A stretch of DNA of 64,000 nt from Propioniciclava soli (lineage in GTDB: Bacteria; Actinomycetota; Actinomycetes; Propionibacteriales; Propionibacteriaceae): the NCBI RefSeq assembly GCF_014858005.1, contig NZ_JACYOT010000005.1, positions 351,736 to 415,735 of the forward strand, read 5' to 3'. The notes beneath the pieces are model-generated. The model had not been told where the DNA came from, made no database searches, and worked only from the letters and a program-made list of their open reading frames with translations. A program made the position numbers and the translations under genes. Of the stretch, positions 49,972 through 59,204 are shown piece after piece. Each line of letters begins with the position of its first letter. Position 1 is the stretch's first letter.

Positions 49972-50964
49972 ATGACGCTGCAGCCGTCCACCGGTGCACC
50001 CCACGCCCGCATCTCGGGCCTGGGTTCCGCCCTCCCCTCGCGGGTCGTCGACAACGCCGAGATGTGCACCTACATCGACAGCTCGGACGAGTGGATCCAG
50101 CAGCGCACCGGCATCGTCGAGCGCCGCTGGGTCGCCGAAGGCGAGACCGTCGAGTCGCTCAGCCTGGCCGCCGGCCGTGCCGCGCTCGACCACGCGGGCC
50201 TCACCGGTGCCGATCTCGACGCGGTGATCGTCTCCACGGTCAGCCACATGCTGCAGACGCCGTCGCTGGCCGCGGTCATCGCCGCGAAGATCGGCACCGA
50301 CGGAGCGGCCGCGTTCGACATCGCGGCCGCCTGCGCCGGGTTCTGCTACGGCCTCGCCCAGGCCGAGTCGCTCGTGCGCTCCGGGGCCGCGACGCACGTG
50401 CTGGTGATCGGCGCCGAGACGCTGAGCAACCTCACCGACCTCAGTGACCGCTCCACCGCGTTCCTCTTCTCCGACGGCGCCGGGGCAGCGGTGGTAGGGC
50501 CCTCCGACGAGCCGGCCATGGGCCCGGTCGTCTGGGGCTCCGACGGCGGGCAGGCCGACGCCATCACGATGAGCAACCCGTGGCCGGAGGCGCTCGCCCT
50601 GGGTGAGACGTCGTCGATCGTGATGGACGGGCGCGCGGTGTTCCGTTGGGCGACCGGCTTCATCGCCACGGCCGCCGAGCGCTGCCTGAGCGCCGCCGGC
50701 GTCCGCCCCGACGAGCTGGACCTGTTCGTGCCGCACCAGGCCAACAACCGCATCACCGACGCGATGCTGCGCCACCTCCACCTGCCCGAGAGCGTCACGG
50801 TCGCCCGCACCATCACCCATTACGGCAACAACTCCGCCGCGTCGATCCCGGTCGCGCTGTGCGACATGCTCGCCTCCGGCGAGGCGAAGAGCGGTGATCT
50901 GGCCCTTCTCATCGGCTTCGGCGCCGGCCTCGTGTACGCCGGCCAAGTCGTCCGTCTGCCCTGA
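49972..50964 (+). CDS. fabH: 3-oxoacyl-ACP synthase III
   Basis: This 330-residue condensing enzyme starts fatty-acid synthesis by joining acyl-CoA and malonyl-ACP. The triad is visible: Cys121 in AAACAGF, His in PHQANNR, Asn in GNNSAAS. The ATG lies one base after the fabD stop, so the two are coupled. Branched starter use cannot be judged from the sequence. Confidence 0.96.
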   Translation: MTLQPSTGAPHARISGLGSALPSRVVDNAEMCTYIDSSDEWIQQRTGIVERRWVAEGETVESLSLAAGRAALDHAGLTGADLDAVIVSTVSHMLQTPSLAAVIAAKIGTDGAAAFDIAAACAGFCYGLAQAESLVRSGAATHVLVIGAETLSNLTDLSDRSTAFLFSDGAGAAVVGPSDEPAMGPVVWGSDGGQADAITMSNPWPEALALGETSSIVMDGRAVFRWATGFIATAAERCLSAAGVRPDELDLFVPHQANNRITDAMLRHLHLPESVTVARTITHYGNNSAASIPVALCDMLASGEAKSGDLALLIGFGAGLVYAGQVVRLP

Positions 50965-51042
50965 TTCCCCGGCTCCGGCCGGCGACCACGTCCACCCGTC
51001 CACCCATCCAGTCAGGCACCACCAACAAGAAGGAGACCCACC

Positions 51043-51285
51043 ATGGCCACCACCGAAGAGATCCGCGCCCAGCTCGCCGAGCTCGTGAACGACGTCGCCG
51101 GCGTCCCGGTCGAGGACGTGCAGCTCGACAAGAGCTTCGTCGACGACCTCGACGTCGACAGCCTCGCGATGGTCGAGATCATCGTCGGCTGCGAGGAGAA
51201 GTTCGGCGTCACGATCCCCGACGAGGAGAGCAAGAACCTCAAGACCGTCGGCGACGCCGTCGCCTACATCGAGCAGCACAGCTGA
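51043..51285 (+). CDS. acpP: Acyl carrier protein
   Basis: This 80-residue acidic protein carries growing acyl chains on a phosphopantetheine attached to Ser40 in DVDSLAMVE. GAAGGAGA precedes the ATG. It lies between fabH and fabF as in other actinobacterial FAS-II operons. Confidence 0.96.
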   Translation: MATTEEIRAQLAELVNDVAGVPVEDVQLDKSFVDDLDVDSLAMVEIIVGCEEKFGVTIPDEESKNLKTVGDAVAYIEQHS

Positions 51286-51392
51286 ACCCTCCCCGGGACG
51301 GGCGGGGCGTCCGTGACCATTCCGGGCGTCCCGCCCCCACCGCCCCACCCACCCGCACCATCCCCGTCCCACCCACACGCCGAAGGAACGTC

Positions 51393-52646
51393 ATGACCGA
51401 AGTCGTCATCACCGGAATGGGCGCCACCACCCCGATCGGCGGCGACCTGCCCAGCACGTGGGAGGCCATGCTGGCCGGCACGTCGGGCGTCGTCGCCCTG
51501 ACGCAGGAGTGGGCCGAGCCCCTCGGCGTCCGCATCGCCGCCACGCTGAAGGTCGACCCGTCCGAGGTCATCGACCGGGTCAAGGCCCGCCGGCTCGACC
51601 GGTCGGCCCAGATCGCGCTCATCGCCGCGGAGGAGGCCTGGAAGCAGGCTGGTTACGGGCTCGGTGAGGACAACGACGTCGACCCCGACCGCCTCGCGGT
51701 CGCCCTGTCCTCAGGCATCGGCGGGCTCCACTCGATCCTCGACAACTGGGACAACTACCGTGACAAGGGGCCGCGCCGCGTGAGCCCCTTCACCATCCCC
51801 ATGCTCATGGCCAACGCGCCGGCGGCCAACGTCGGGCTGCTCGTGGGGGCCCAGGCCGCGATCCAGGCGCACGTGTCGGCCTGCGCGTCCAGCAACGAGG
51901 CCGTGTCGCTGGCCGTCGACCAGATCCGGCTCGGCCGGGCGGACGTTGTGGTCGCCGGCGGCACCGAGGCCACCATTCACGCGCTGCCGCTGGCCGCGTT
52001 CAACCAGATGCACGCCCTCAGCCGCCGCAACGACGACCCGGAGGGGGCGTCCCGGCCGTGGGACAAGGGGCGCGACGGCTTCGTCATGGGCGAGGGGGCG
52101 GGCGTTCTCGTGCTCGAGTCCCTGGAGCACGCGAAGGCGCGCGGTGCGACGATCTACGGCACGGTCGCCGGTGCGGGCATCAGCGCCGACAACCACGACA
52201 TGGTGCAGCCCGAGCCGACCGGCCGCGGGCAGGCCAGCGCCATGGCCAAGGCCCTCCGCGAGAGCGGGCTGGAGCCGTCCGACATCAAGCACATCAACGC
52301 CCACGGCACGTCGACGCCTCAGGGCGACCTCACCGAGGCCGGCTCGATCCGCCGCGCGCTGGGGGATGCGACCGACGACGTGATCGTGACCAGCACGAAG
52401 TCGATGATCGGCCACCTGCTGGGCGGCGCCGGGGCGGTCGAGCTGATCGCCAGCGTGATGGCGCTGCGGGATCGCATGGTGCCGCCGACCATCAACCTCA
52501 CCGATCCGGAGGAGGACCTCCCGATCAACGTGGCGGCGAACGTCAAGACGCCGCTGCCCGCCGCGGGCGACCTGGCCGCGATCAACAACAGCTTCGGCTT
52601 CGGCGGCCACAACGTCGCGGTCGCGGTGACGAACGCGAACACCTGA
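51393..52646 (+). CDS. fabF: 3-oxoacyl-ACP synthase II
   Basis: This 417-residue ketosynthase elongates acyl-ACP with malonyl-ACP. Cys164 in SACASSNEA is the acyl-binding nucleophile. The two catalytic histidines are in NAHGTSTPQGD and the GGHNVAV region. GAAGGAA lies before the ATG. It ends the FAS-II operon in front of a strong hairpin. Confidence 0.96.
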   Translation: MTEVVITGMGATTPIGGDLPSTWEAMLAGTSGVVALTQEWAEPLGVRIAATLKVDPSEVIDRVKARRLDRSAQIALIAAEEAWKQAGYGLGEDNDVDPDRLAVALSSGIGGLHSILDNWDNYRDKGPRRVSPFTIPMLMANAPAANVGLLVGAQAAIQAHVSACASSNEAVSLAVDQIRLGRADVVVAGGTEATIHALPLAAFNQMHALSRRNDDPEGASRPWDKGRDGFVMGEGAGVLVLESLEHAKARGATIYGTVAGAGISADNHDMVQPEPTGRGQASAMAKALRESGLEPSDIKHINAHGTSTPQGDLTEAGSIRRALGDATDDVIVTSTKSMIGHLLGGAGAVELIASVMALRDRMVPPTINLTDPEEDLPINVAANVKTPLPAAGDLAAINNSFGFGGHNVAVAVTNANT

Positions 52647-52659
52647 GCCACCACGCGAG

Positions 52660-52691
52660 GCAGCCCCGCCGGCCGGTGCCGGCGGGGCTGC
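52660..52691. terminator. Strong terminator after fabF
   Basis: GCAGCCCCGCCGGC (52660-52673) and GCCGGCGGGGCTGC (52678-52691) form a perfect 14-bp stem with a four-base loop between the convergent fabF and kinase genes. Confidence 0.85.
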
Positions 52692-52697
52692 GGCGTC

Positions 52698-53522
52698 TCA
52701 GAGGCGTGGCGAGCGTTGCGCCCCGGCGTGGCGGACGTTGTCGGCCGCCTTCTGCAGGGCCAGGCGTGCGGCGGTGGGTCGGTCGGCCCCCTTCGCCAGC
52801 TGGGCGGCGAGGGTGCCGATGAGGGCGTCCGAGGCGCCGACGGTGTCCACGACGTCCTCGGCGGGCACCACCTCTCCGCTGAACCGGCGGCCGTCCCAGT
52901 CGAGCCCCGCCGCTCCGCGCAGGACGAGCAGGGAGATCGGCTCGACCCTCCGCGCGGCGAACGCGTCCTCGTCGTCGGCCCGCAAGATCAGGGGATCGGC
53001 CATGGCGCAGACGTCGTCGGGCAACTCGACGTAGGGCGCCGCGTTGACGATGACGCGGGCGCCCCGCTCGTGCGCGTGGCGCGCAGCCTGGGCGACACGC
53101 TCGGCCGGGGTCTCGAGCTGGGTCAGGAGCACATCGCCCGGGCCCAGCCCCTTCACCTGGTCGAGCGGGCGCGGGCCGATCTTGGCGTTCGCGCCGGGCA
53201 GCACGGCGATGGCGTTCGTGCGTCCGTCGGAGAAGATGAGGGCATGGCCGGTCGGCACGTGGGGGATGCGCTCGACGTACAGCTTGATCCCCATCGGATG
53301 CAACCGGTTGAGGGACGCGCGGCCGGCGTCGTCGTCGCCGACGGCCCCCACCATCAGCACCTCCACGCCTTGGGCGCGCGCGGCGACGGCCTGGTTCGCC
53401 CCCTTCCCGCCGGCATACCGGTGGAGGGAGTGAGCCACCACCTTCTCCCCCGGCTGCGGATAGGCGTCGATCCTGGTTTCCAGATCGACGTTGATGGAGC
53501 CCAGAACGATGACCCGGCCCAT
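52698..53522 (-). CDS. PfkB-family carbohydrate kinase (ribokinase-like)
   Basis: This 274-residue ribokinase-like protein has the N-terminal sugar site GSINVDLETRID and AGGKGANQAVAA. The C-terminal motif is DTVGASDAL, where the family normally has DTxGAGDxF. The Asp base is kept but the Gly of the anion hole is Ser. NAAPY also replaces NPAP. The protein is shorter than ribokinase (about 305). It may be a kinase with altered specificity or a weakened enzyme. GGAAGG precedes the ATG. Confidence 0.83.
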   Translation of the reverse strand: MGRVIVLGSINVDLETRIDAYPQPGEKVVAHSLHRYAGGKGANQAVAARAQGVEVLMVGAVGDDDAGRASLNRLHPMGIKLYVERIPHVPTGHALIFSDGRTNAIAVLPGANAKIGPRPLDQVKGLGPGDVLLTQLETPAERVAQAARHAHERGARVIVNAAPYVELPDDVCAMADPLILRADDEDAFAARRVEPISLLVLRGAAGLDWDGRRFSGEVVPAEDVVDTVGASDALIGTLAAQLAKGADRPTAARLALQKAADNVRHAGAQRSPRL

Positions 53523-53622
53523 GGCGCCTTCCTCTCGTGCGTCGTTGCACGCTTCATTCCACCACCATTGCGGCGCGGGCGGGCCTGTGGTCGGACTTCT
53601 CCTCCGATGCGCCGGTCAGCTC

Positions 53623-53640
53623 CCCCCGCCCGGCCGGGGG
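53623..53640 (-). terminator. Hairpin after the DUF3145 gene
   Basis: CCCCCG (53623-53628) pairs with CGGGGG (53635-53640) around a six-base loop, 12 bases after the DUF3145 stop. Confidence 0.45.
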
Positions 53641-53652
53641 CAGCGCCGCCGT

Positions 53653-54147
53653 TCAGCCGACGTCGTGCAGCCAGCGCAGGGGGACGCCTTCGGCGGCGTG
53701 GCGGAACACGTCCAGCTCGGCGTCCCAACGGCGTCCGAGCAGGTCGTCCAGGGCGCCGCGCAGCGCGCGTTCGTCCGTGGCGGACGCCAGGGCGTGCCGG
53801 ATCCGATCCTCGGGCACCACGATGTCGCCGTGCAGGCCGACCGTGGCGTGGAACACTCCGAGTGCCGGGGTGAAGCTGTACCGCTCGGCCTCGGAGTCCG
53901 GCGTCGCCTCCTCCGTGATCTCGAAACGGAGACGTCCCCAGCGCTTGAGGAGGCTGGCGAGGCGCGTGGCCGTGCCCACCGGGCCCCGCCAGGCGAGCTC
54001 CGCGCGGTAGGACGCGCGCTCGGCGGGCTGTGGCGCCCACGCGAGGTCGACAGGCACGCCGAGCGCGCCGGCGACGGCCCACTCGATGTGTGGGCACAAC
54101 GCCGACGGGGCGGAATGGATGTGCAGGACTCCGCGAGTCGTTGTCAT
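53653..54147 (-). CDS. DUF3145 domain protein
   Basis: This 164-residue soluble protein matches the actinobacterial DUF3145 family throughout, from TTTRGVLHIHSAPSALCPHI to the DIVVPEDRIRHAL and DPLLGRRWDAELDVFR-like end. The function is unknown. ATG 54147 is preceded by GAGAGGGA. It is a single gene downstream of recN on the same strand. Confidence 0.85.
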   Translation of the reverse strand: MTTTRGVLHIHSAPSALCPHIEWAVAGALGVPVDLAWAPQPAERASYRAELAWRGPVGTATRLASLLKRWGRLRFEITEEATPDSEAERYSFTPALGVFHATVGLHGDIVVPEDRIRHALASATDERALRGALDDLLGRRWDAELDVFRHAAEGVPLRWLHDVG

Positions 54148-54278
54148 GGCGATCCCTCTCGTCCGGTGATGCCTTCCCCTGCTCCACCGGGACCGCGAAA
54201 TCACGCCGTTGGGATTCATTGTGCCCTGCCCTGTCAAGCGGCGCCCCCCCAGGGCGGCGGCCGCGGCGGCGCAGGGGG

Positions 54279-55967
54279 TCAACGCTGGCCGGACGCCTCG
54301 GCCAACAGCTCCGCGGCGTGGGCGCGGGCGGCCTGTGTGCCCTCCAGCCCGGCCATCATGCGCGCCAGTTCGGCCACGCGCTCGTCACCGCTGACCTCGC
54401 GGATCCCCGACGTGGTCACCTGGCCGTCGTCGGCCTTGTGCACCACGTGGTGGCGGTCCCCGAACGCGGCGACCTGGGCGAGGTGGGTCACGACGACGAC
54501 CTGGGCGTGGCGGGCCAGCCGGGCGAGGCGGCGTCCGATCTCGAGGGCGACCGCGCCGCCGACGCCGGCATCGACCTCGTCGAACACGAAGGTGTGGCCC
54601 TCGCTGCCGGCAGCCAGGACGACCTCGAGCGCGAGCCGGACGCGCGACAGCTCACCCCCGGACGCCGCCCGCGCCAGCGGCGCCGGAGCGCTGCCGGGGT
54701 TCGCCGAGAACAGAATGGTCACCTGGTCCGCACCCTGGGGGCCCGGCGCGTCGAGGGAGGTCACCGCGAACTCCAAGCGTGCGCGCGGCATGGCGAGCGC
54801 GACCAGTTCCTCCTCCACGAGTCTGCCCAGCTCCGCAGCGGCGTCCCGGCGCGCCTGCGTGAGCGTCGCTGCCAGCGCGGCCAGCTCACTGTCGCAGGCG
54901 GCGACGGCCGCTTCCAGCTCCGCGATGCGGTCGTCGGAGCCGGCCAGGCGTTCAAGATCGATGGCCGCCCGCTCGGCCCAGGCCAGCACGTCGTCCAGCC
55001 CCGGGCCGTAGCGTCGGGTCAGCCCCTGCAGTTCAGCCAGCCGGCCCGCGATCCACTCCAGACGCCCGGGGTCGGCATCCAGCGAGGCCAGGTAGGACGC
55101 GAGCTCCCCCGCCACGTCGCCGAGCGCGTAGGCGGCCTCGTCCACGCGTGAGCCGAGCGCGGCCAGCTGCGCATCCTCGGCGGCTCCCCCGGCCAGGGCA
55201 CGTCGCGCCGCACCGAGCAGGCCGAGCGCCTGGGGCGCGTCGTCGACGGCGTCGTCGTCGCCGGCGAGCGCGACCAGCGCCGCGCGCGCGGCGAGCCGGA
55301 GGTCGTCGGTCGCCTGCAGCCGACGCGCCTCGGCGTGCAGCTCCTCGTCCTCCCCCGCCCGCGGCTCGGCCTTCGCGATCTCGCCCAGGCCGAACTCCAG
55401 CAGGGCCTGCTCCCGGGCCCGGGCGCGGGCCTGCGTCCGCAGCTCGGCGAGCTCGGCCGTCGCGGCCCGCCGACGCGCCCAGCACGTCCGGTAGGACGCC
55501 AGCGTCGCGAGGTGGCCGGGGCCGACGAAGGCGTCCAGCACGTCGCGCTGCCGCTCGGTGGAGCCGAGACGCAGCTGCTCGCTCTGCCCGTGGATGGTGA
55601 TGCGCTCGCCGACCACGTCGGCCAGCAGGGGCAAGGGCACCTGGACGCCGCCGACGCGCGCCCGCGAGCGGGAACTGGTCACGACGCGGGTGAGCAGCAC
55701 CTCGTCGCCGTCGACCACGCCGCCGACCGCCCCGACCGAGGCGGTGAACGCCTCGTCGGTGGTGACGCGGCCCTCCACCAGCGCCCGGGAGGCGCCGATG
55801 CGGACCAGGCCGGTGTCGGCCCGCCCGCCGAGCAGCAGCCCCAGCCCGGAGACCACCATCGTCTTGCCCGCGCCCGTCTCACCGGTCACCACCGTGAAAC
55901 CGGGGCCGAACTCGACGACGGCATCGTCGATCACCCCCAGATCGGCGATGCGCAGCTCAGTCAGCAT
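54279..55967 (-). CDS. recN: DNA repair protein RecN
   Basis: This 562-residue SMC-like ATPase works in double-strand-break repair. It has TGETGAGKT (Walker A, residues 29-37), central coiled coils, SGGELSRVRLAL (signature) and TFVFDEVDAGVGG (Walker B). Its ATG overlaps the end of nadK by 11 bases. The order tlyA-nadK-recN is conserved in actinobacteria. Confidence 0.95.
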   Translation of the reverse strand: MLTELRIADLGVIDDAVVEFGPGFTVVTGETGAGKTMVVSGLGLLLGGRADTGLVRIGASRALVEGRVTTDEAFTASVGAVGGVVDGDEVLLTRVVTSSRSRARVGGVQVPLPLLADVVGERITIHGQSEQLRLGSTERQRDVLDAFVGPGHLATLASYRTCWARRRAATAELAELRTQARARAREQALLEFGLGEIAKAEPRAGEDEELHAEARRLQATDDLRLAARAALVALAGDDDAVDDAPQALGLLGAARRALAGGAAEDAQLAALGSRVDEAAYALGDVAGELASYLASLDADPGRLEWIAGRLAELQGLTRRYGPGLDDVLAWAERAAIDLERLAGSDDRIAELEAAVAACDSELAALAATLTQARRDAAAELGRLVEEELVALAMPRARLEFAVTSLDAPGPQGADQVTILFSANPGSAPAPLARAASGGELSRVRLALEVVLAAGSEGHTFVFDEVDAGVGGAVALEIGRRLARLARHAQVVVVTHLAQVAAFGDRHHVVHKADDGQVTTSGIREVSGDERVAELARMMAGLEGTQAARAHAAELLAEASGQR

Positions 55968-56892
55968 CGAAGACCTCGGGCGTTCGCCGCTCGGCCTGCC
56001 CCCGCCAGCCGTGGACCGGCAGGTCGAACTTGGCCACGAGCCGCTGGACGAAGGGCTGCAGGGTGGTGCGCACGAGGCGCAGGGCGTGCTCGCTGCGGCG
56101 CACGGTGACCTCGCTGAGCGGCGGCACAGTGGTGCTGCGCCGTCCGTCGCACCAGAGCACCCCGCCGGTCGCCGGGTGTTCCAGCATGCTGACGACGACG
56201 GTCGAGGTGGGGCTCAGCACGAGCGGCCGGGCGAACAGGGCGTGGGCCAGCAGCGGCACCACGAGCAGCGCGTCCAGGTCGGGCCACAGCACCGGGCCTT
56301 GCGCCGAGAACGCGTAGGCGGTCGATCCCGTGGGCGTGGCGACGAGGACGCCGTCGGTGCCCCAACGCGAGAGGGGGTGGCCGTCGATGTCGACGACCAC
56401 CTCGATCATCCGTTCGCGCGCGGCCTTCTCCAACGACACCTCGTTGCCGGCGAAGGAGCGCCACAGCAGGTCACCACCCGGCCGGTCACGCAGCTCGACG
56501 TCGAGGCACAGCCGCTCCTCAACCGTGTAGTCCTTCGCGATGACGTGCGCGCAGAGGTCGTGGATCTGGCTGGGCTCCAGCTCGGCCAGGAAGCCGACGT
56601 GGCCGAGGTTCACCCCCAGCAGCGGGAACCCCTGCGGCACGGCCCACTCCGCGGCCCGCAGGATCGTGCCGTCGCCGCCGAAGACGACCACGAGTTCCAC
56701 CGGCACCTCCGGCAGGTCGTCGAAGCGTCGGACGTCCGCCCCCTCGACGGACGCCGCGACCGGCTCGAACCCCTCACCCCGCACCCAGCACGTGATGGCG
56801 TGGCCGGCGACGCCGCGCACGAAGTCGACGGCCGCTGCCACGGCCGGGGGCCGCCCGGGGTGGACGACCAGGGCGATGTCTCGCTGGGTCAC
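55957..56892 (-). CDS. nadK: NAD kinase
   Basis: This 311-residue kinase makes NADP from NAD with ATP or polyphosphate. It shows VVVFGGDGTILRAAE (GGDGT motif) and VATPTGSTAYAFSAQGP. The GTG start lies nine bases after the tlyA stop. It overlaps recN by 11 bases. Confidence 0.95.
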   Translation of the reverse strand: MTQRDIALVVHPGRPPAVAAAVDFVRGVAGHAITCWVRGEGFEPVAASVEGADVRRFDDLPEVPVELVVVFGGDGTILRAAEWAVPQGFPLLGVNLGHVGFLAELEPSQIHDLCAHVIAKDYTVEERLCLDVELRDRPGGDLLWRSFAGNEVSLEKAARERMIEVVVDIDGHPLSRWGTDGVLVATPTGSTAYAFSAQGPVLWPDLDALLVVPLLAHALFARPLVLSPTSTVVVSMLEHPATGGVLWCDGRRSTTVPPLSEVTVRRSEHALRLVRTTLQPFVQRLVAKFDLPVHGWRGQAERRTPEVFDAD

Positions 56893-56901
56893 CTGGCCAG
56901 C

Positions 56902-57650
56902 CTAACCGGCGCCGCCGACAGTCCCGGATCCGGCCCGCAGCACCACGAAGAACTCCCGGTTCCCCCGCTCCCCCGGCAGCGTGGAGGCGCCTTGCCACAC
57001 GCAGGCCCAGCCCAGCGCGGCGGCGGCATCCACCACGGGCTGCACCGCCCCCACCGCAGCCGCCGGATCGGCGACCACACCCTGGGAGTCCAGCGCCGCC
57101 CGGCCCACCTCGAACTGGGGCTTGACCATGAGCACGGCGACCCCCGTGGGTCGCAGGACGGCGAGCAGCGGCGCCACGAGCAGGGTCAAGGAGATGAACG
57201 ACACGTCGGCGACCACCACGTCGACCGGCTCGCCGTCGAGGTCGGCGAGCGTCAGGTCCCGCAGGTTGAGGCCCTCGCGGGCCACCACGCGCGGGTCGGA
57301 CGCCACCGGGGCCGCCAGCTGGCCGTGCCCCACGTCGACGGCGTACACCGGGGCGCAGCCCCGCTCCAGGAGCACTTGGGTGAAGCCACCGGTGGACGCC
57401 CCCGCGTCGAGCGCGCGGCCACCCACGGCGATGCGCGCGGCGTCCAGCGCCCCGAGCAGCTTGTGCGCGGCGCGGGAGACGAGGGGTCGGCGTCGGCCTC
57501 GACGTGCTGGCCGGGGCCGACAGGTTCGGACGCCTTCCGCGCCGGCCGGCCCTCGACGCGTACCCGGCCGCGGGCGATGAGGTCGGCCGCCTGGGCTCGG
57601 CTGCGCGCCAGGCCGCGAGCGACCAGCGCGACGTCGAGCCGCTGCGTCAC
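56902..57650 (-). pseudogene. tlyA: TlyA-type rRNA 2'-O-methyltransferase, frameshifted
   Basis: Two frames together encode a complete TlyA of about 250 residues, which 2'-O-methylates 16S and 23S rRNA. The GTG at 57650 opens the S4 RNA-binding domain (RLDVALVARGLARSRAQAAD to GQHVEADADP). The FtsJ-like methyltransferase part continues in another frame as LVSRAAHKLLGALDAAR, LDAGASTGGFTQ and VVADVSFISL. The break lies at the run of four G (57483-57486, plus strand), where one extra base would restore the frame. It is either a true inactivating deletion, a homopolymer sequencing error, or programmed slippage. The upstream 70-aa gene overlaps its start. Confidence 0.85.
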
Positions 57651-57859
57651 CGGGCCTGGGTGGGGCGGGGTTCGGCCTGCAGCGCCCGGGAGACGGCGTC
57701 GAGCGCGGCGGCGATGCGATCGGGGTGCTCGTGGACGTCCGGCCCCAGCTCGAGGCGGCCCAGCGCGGCGTCGATCTCAGCGTGGCCGGTGGCCGGTGGC
57801 GGTGCCGTGTTGGCAGGCACGGCGTCCCCACCCAGGGCGGCGTCGGGGGGCTCGGTCAT
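57647..57859 (-). CDS. Small conserved protein upstream of tlyA
   Basis: This 70-residue acidic protein contains AEIDAALGRLELGPDVHEHP and a helical end. A similar small gene commonly precedes tlyA in actinobacteria. The start overlaps the ecfT stop and its stop overlaps the tlyA start, both by four bases. It probably forms a helical hairpin; function unknown. Confidence 0.7.
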   Translation of the reverse strand: MTEPPDAALGGDAVPANTAPPPATGHAEIDAALGRLELGPDVHEHPDRIAAALDAVSRALQAEPRPTQAR

Positions 57860-58503
57860 GGCGTCATGGTAGCGGCGGACGATTCGTCCGGGTCGCCCAG
57901 GCCGCGCGCCGTGAGCGCCTCGCCGGTGGTGCGGGCGTAGGCCACCGTCTGGATGGCGACGGGGGTCACCAGGGCGAGCGGGTTGCGTTCGACACCGCGG
58001 GCGCGGGCGGCGTCGCGGACCTCACCGAAGGAGGCCACCACGTGCGGCACCGAGCGCAGGAACACCGCCACGGCCAGGCCGAAGCGTTCCGGGTCGGCGC
58101 CGAGGTGGCTCAGCGGGCGCACCACCGCGACGAGGGCGTCCACCAGCACGGGCATCGGCGTGGTGAGCAGCAGGATGCGGCAGGCGTACAGCGCGATGAG
58201 CACCACTCCCACGACGCGCACGCCGGTGGCCGGCGCCCCGGTGAGGGCGTGGAACGCGCCCAAGACGGCGAGCACCAGCGCGAGCGGCCAGGGCAACCCC
58301 CAGGCCAGCCGCAGGGGGGCCGACGTGGTGGCCACCAGGGCCAGCGTGAGGGCCAGCAACGTGAGGATGACCGGCGGCGTGCCCACCACGAGCGCCGGCA
58401 CGGTGAGGGCCAAGAACACGAGGTACTTGGGCCCGGGCCCGAGTCGGTGCCACAGGGTGTCGCCGGGCACGTGGACGCCGAGCAGCGCGCGGGCGGCGTT
58501 CAC
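57856..58503 (-). CDS. ecfT: ECF transporter transmembrane protein EcfT (BioN-like)
   Basis: This 215-residue membrane protein has about five helices and the EcfT coupling motifs with Ala-Arg-Gly (ARARGVE and ALTARGLGD). With EcfA and BioY it forms a biotin-uptake transporter. GTG 58503 overlaps the ecfA stop by four bases. Confidence 0.9.
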   Translation of the reverse strand: MNAARALLGVHVPGDTLWHRLGPGPKYLVFLALTVPALVVGTPPVILTLLALTLALVATTSAPLRLAWGLPWPLALVLAVLGAFHALTGAPATGVRVVGVVLIALYACRILLLTTPMPVLVDALVAVVRPLSHLGADPERFGLAVAVFLRSVPHVVASFGEVRDAARARGVERNPLALVTPVAIQTVAYARTTGEALTARGLGDPDESSAATMTP

Positions 58504-59204
58504 GCCATGACCCGTTCGTAGAACGCGAGCGTCTCGGTGGGGGCGCCGTCGGCGACGATGCGGCCGGCGTCCACGACCACCACCCGCTCGGCCTGCCCGG
58601 CCAGGCCCAGGTCGTGCGTGGCGACCACCGTCTGTTGCGGCAGCTCGGCCAGGGTGCGATGGAGCAGGTTGCGGTTGCGGAGGTCGAGCAGCGTGGTGGG
58701 CTCGTCCAACACCAGCACGGCCGGTTCGACGGCCAGCACCGCCGTGAGCGCCACCAACTGCCGCTCGCCCCCGGAGAGGTCGTAGATGCTCTGCTCGGCC
58801 ACGTCGGCCAGGCCGCGGGACGCCAACAGCGCCAGGGCGGCCTCACGCCGGGCCCGGCGGTCGCGGTGGGTGCGGCGCAGGCTCAGCTCCACGTCCTCCA
58901 CCGGGGTCGGCATGACGAGCTGGCTGGCCGGGTCGGTGAACACGAACCCGACGTGCCGGCGCACGCGCGGGCCGTCCGTGGCCGGGTCGAGCCCGTCCAC
59001 GCAGACGCGCCCCTCGGTCGGGGTGGCCAGTCCGTTGAGGAGCCGCAGCAGGGTGGACTTGCCCGAGCCGTTGCTGCCGACGAACGCGACGCGGCGCTCC
59101 GGGAGGTCCAGGTGGAGGTCGTGCAGGAGCGTGCGCGTGCTCCAGCCGCGGCCCGACGCGTCGGGCACTCCGACCCGCAGCGCGACATGCTCCAGCCGGA
59201 TCAT
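58500..59204 (-). CDS. ecfA: ECF transporter ATPase EcfA (BioM-like)
   Basis: This 234-residue ABC ATPase has GSNGSGKST (Walker A), LSGGERQLVAL (signature) and VLVLDEPTTLLD (Walker B). One ATPase gene suggests a homodimer, as in BioMNY systems. It overlaps bioY upstream and ecfT downstream by four bases each. Confidence 0.93.
   Translation of the reverse strand: MIRLEHVALRVGVPDASGRGWSTRTLLHDLHLDLPERRVAFVGSNGSGKSTLLRLLNGLATPTEGRVCVDGLDPATDGPRVRRHVGFVFTDPASQLVMPTPVEDVELSLRRTHRDRRARREAALALLASRGLADVAEQSIYDLSGGERQLVALTAVLAVEPAVLVLDEPTTLLDLRNRNLLHRTLAELPQQTVVATHDLGLAGQAERVVVVDAGRIVADGAPTETLAFYERVMA

Noticed and set aside
55558..58521. 987-codon plus-strand frame over recN, nadK, tlyA and ecfT
   Set aside because: Shadow frame; all four opposite genes are recognisable.
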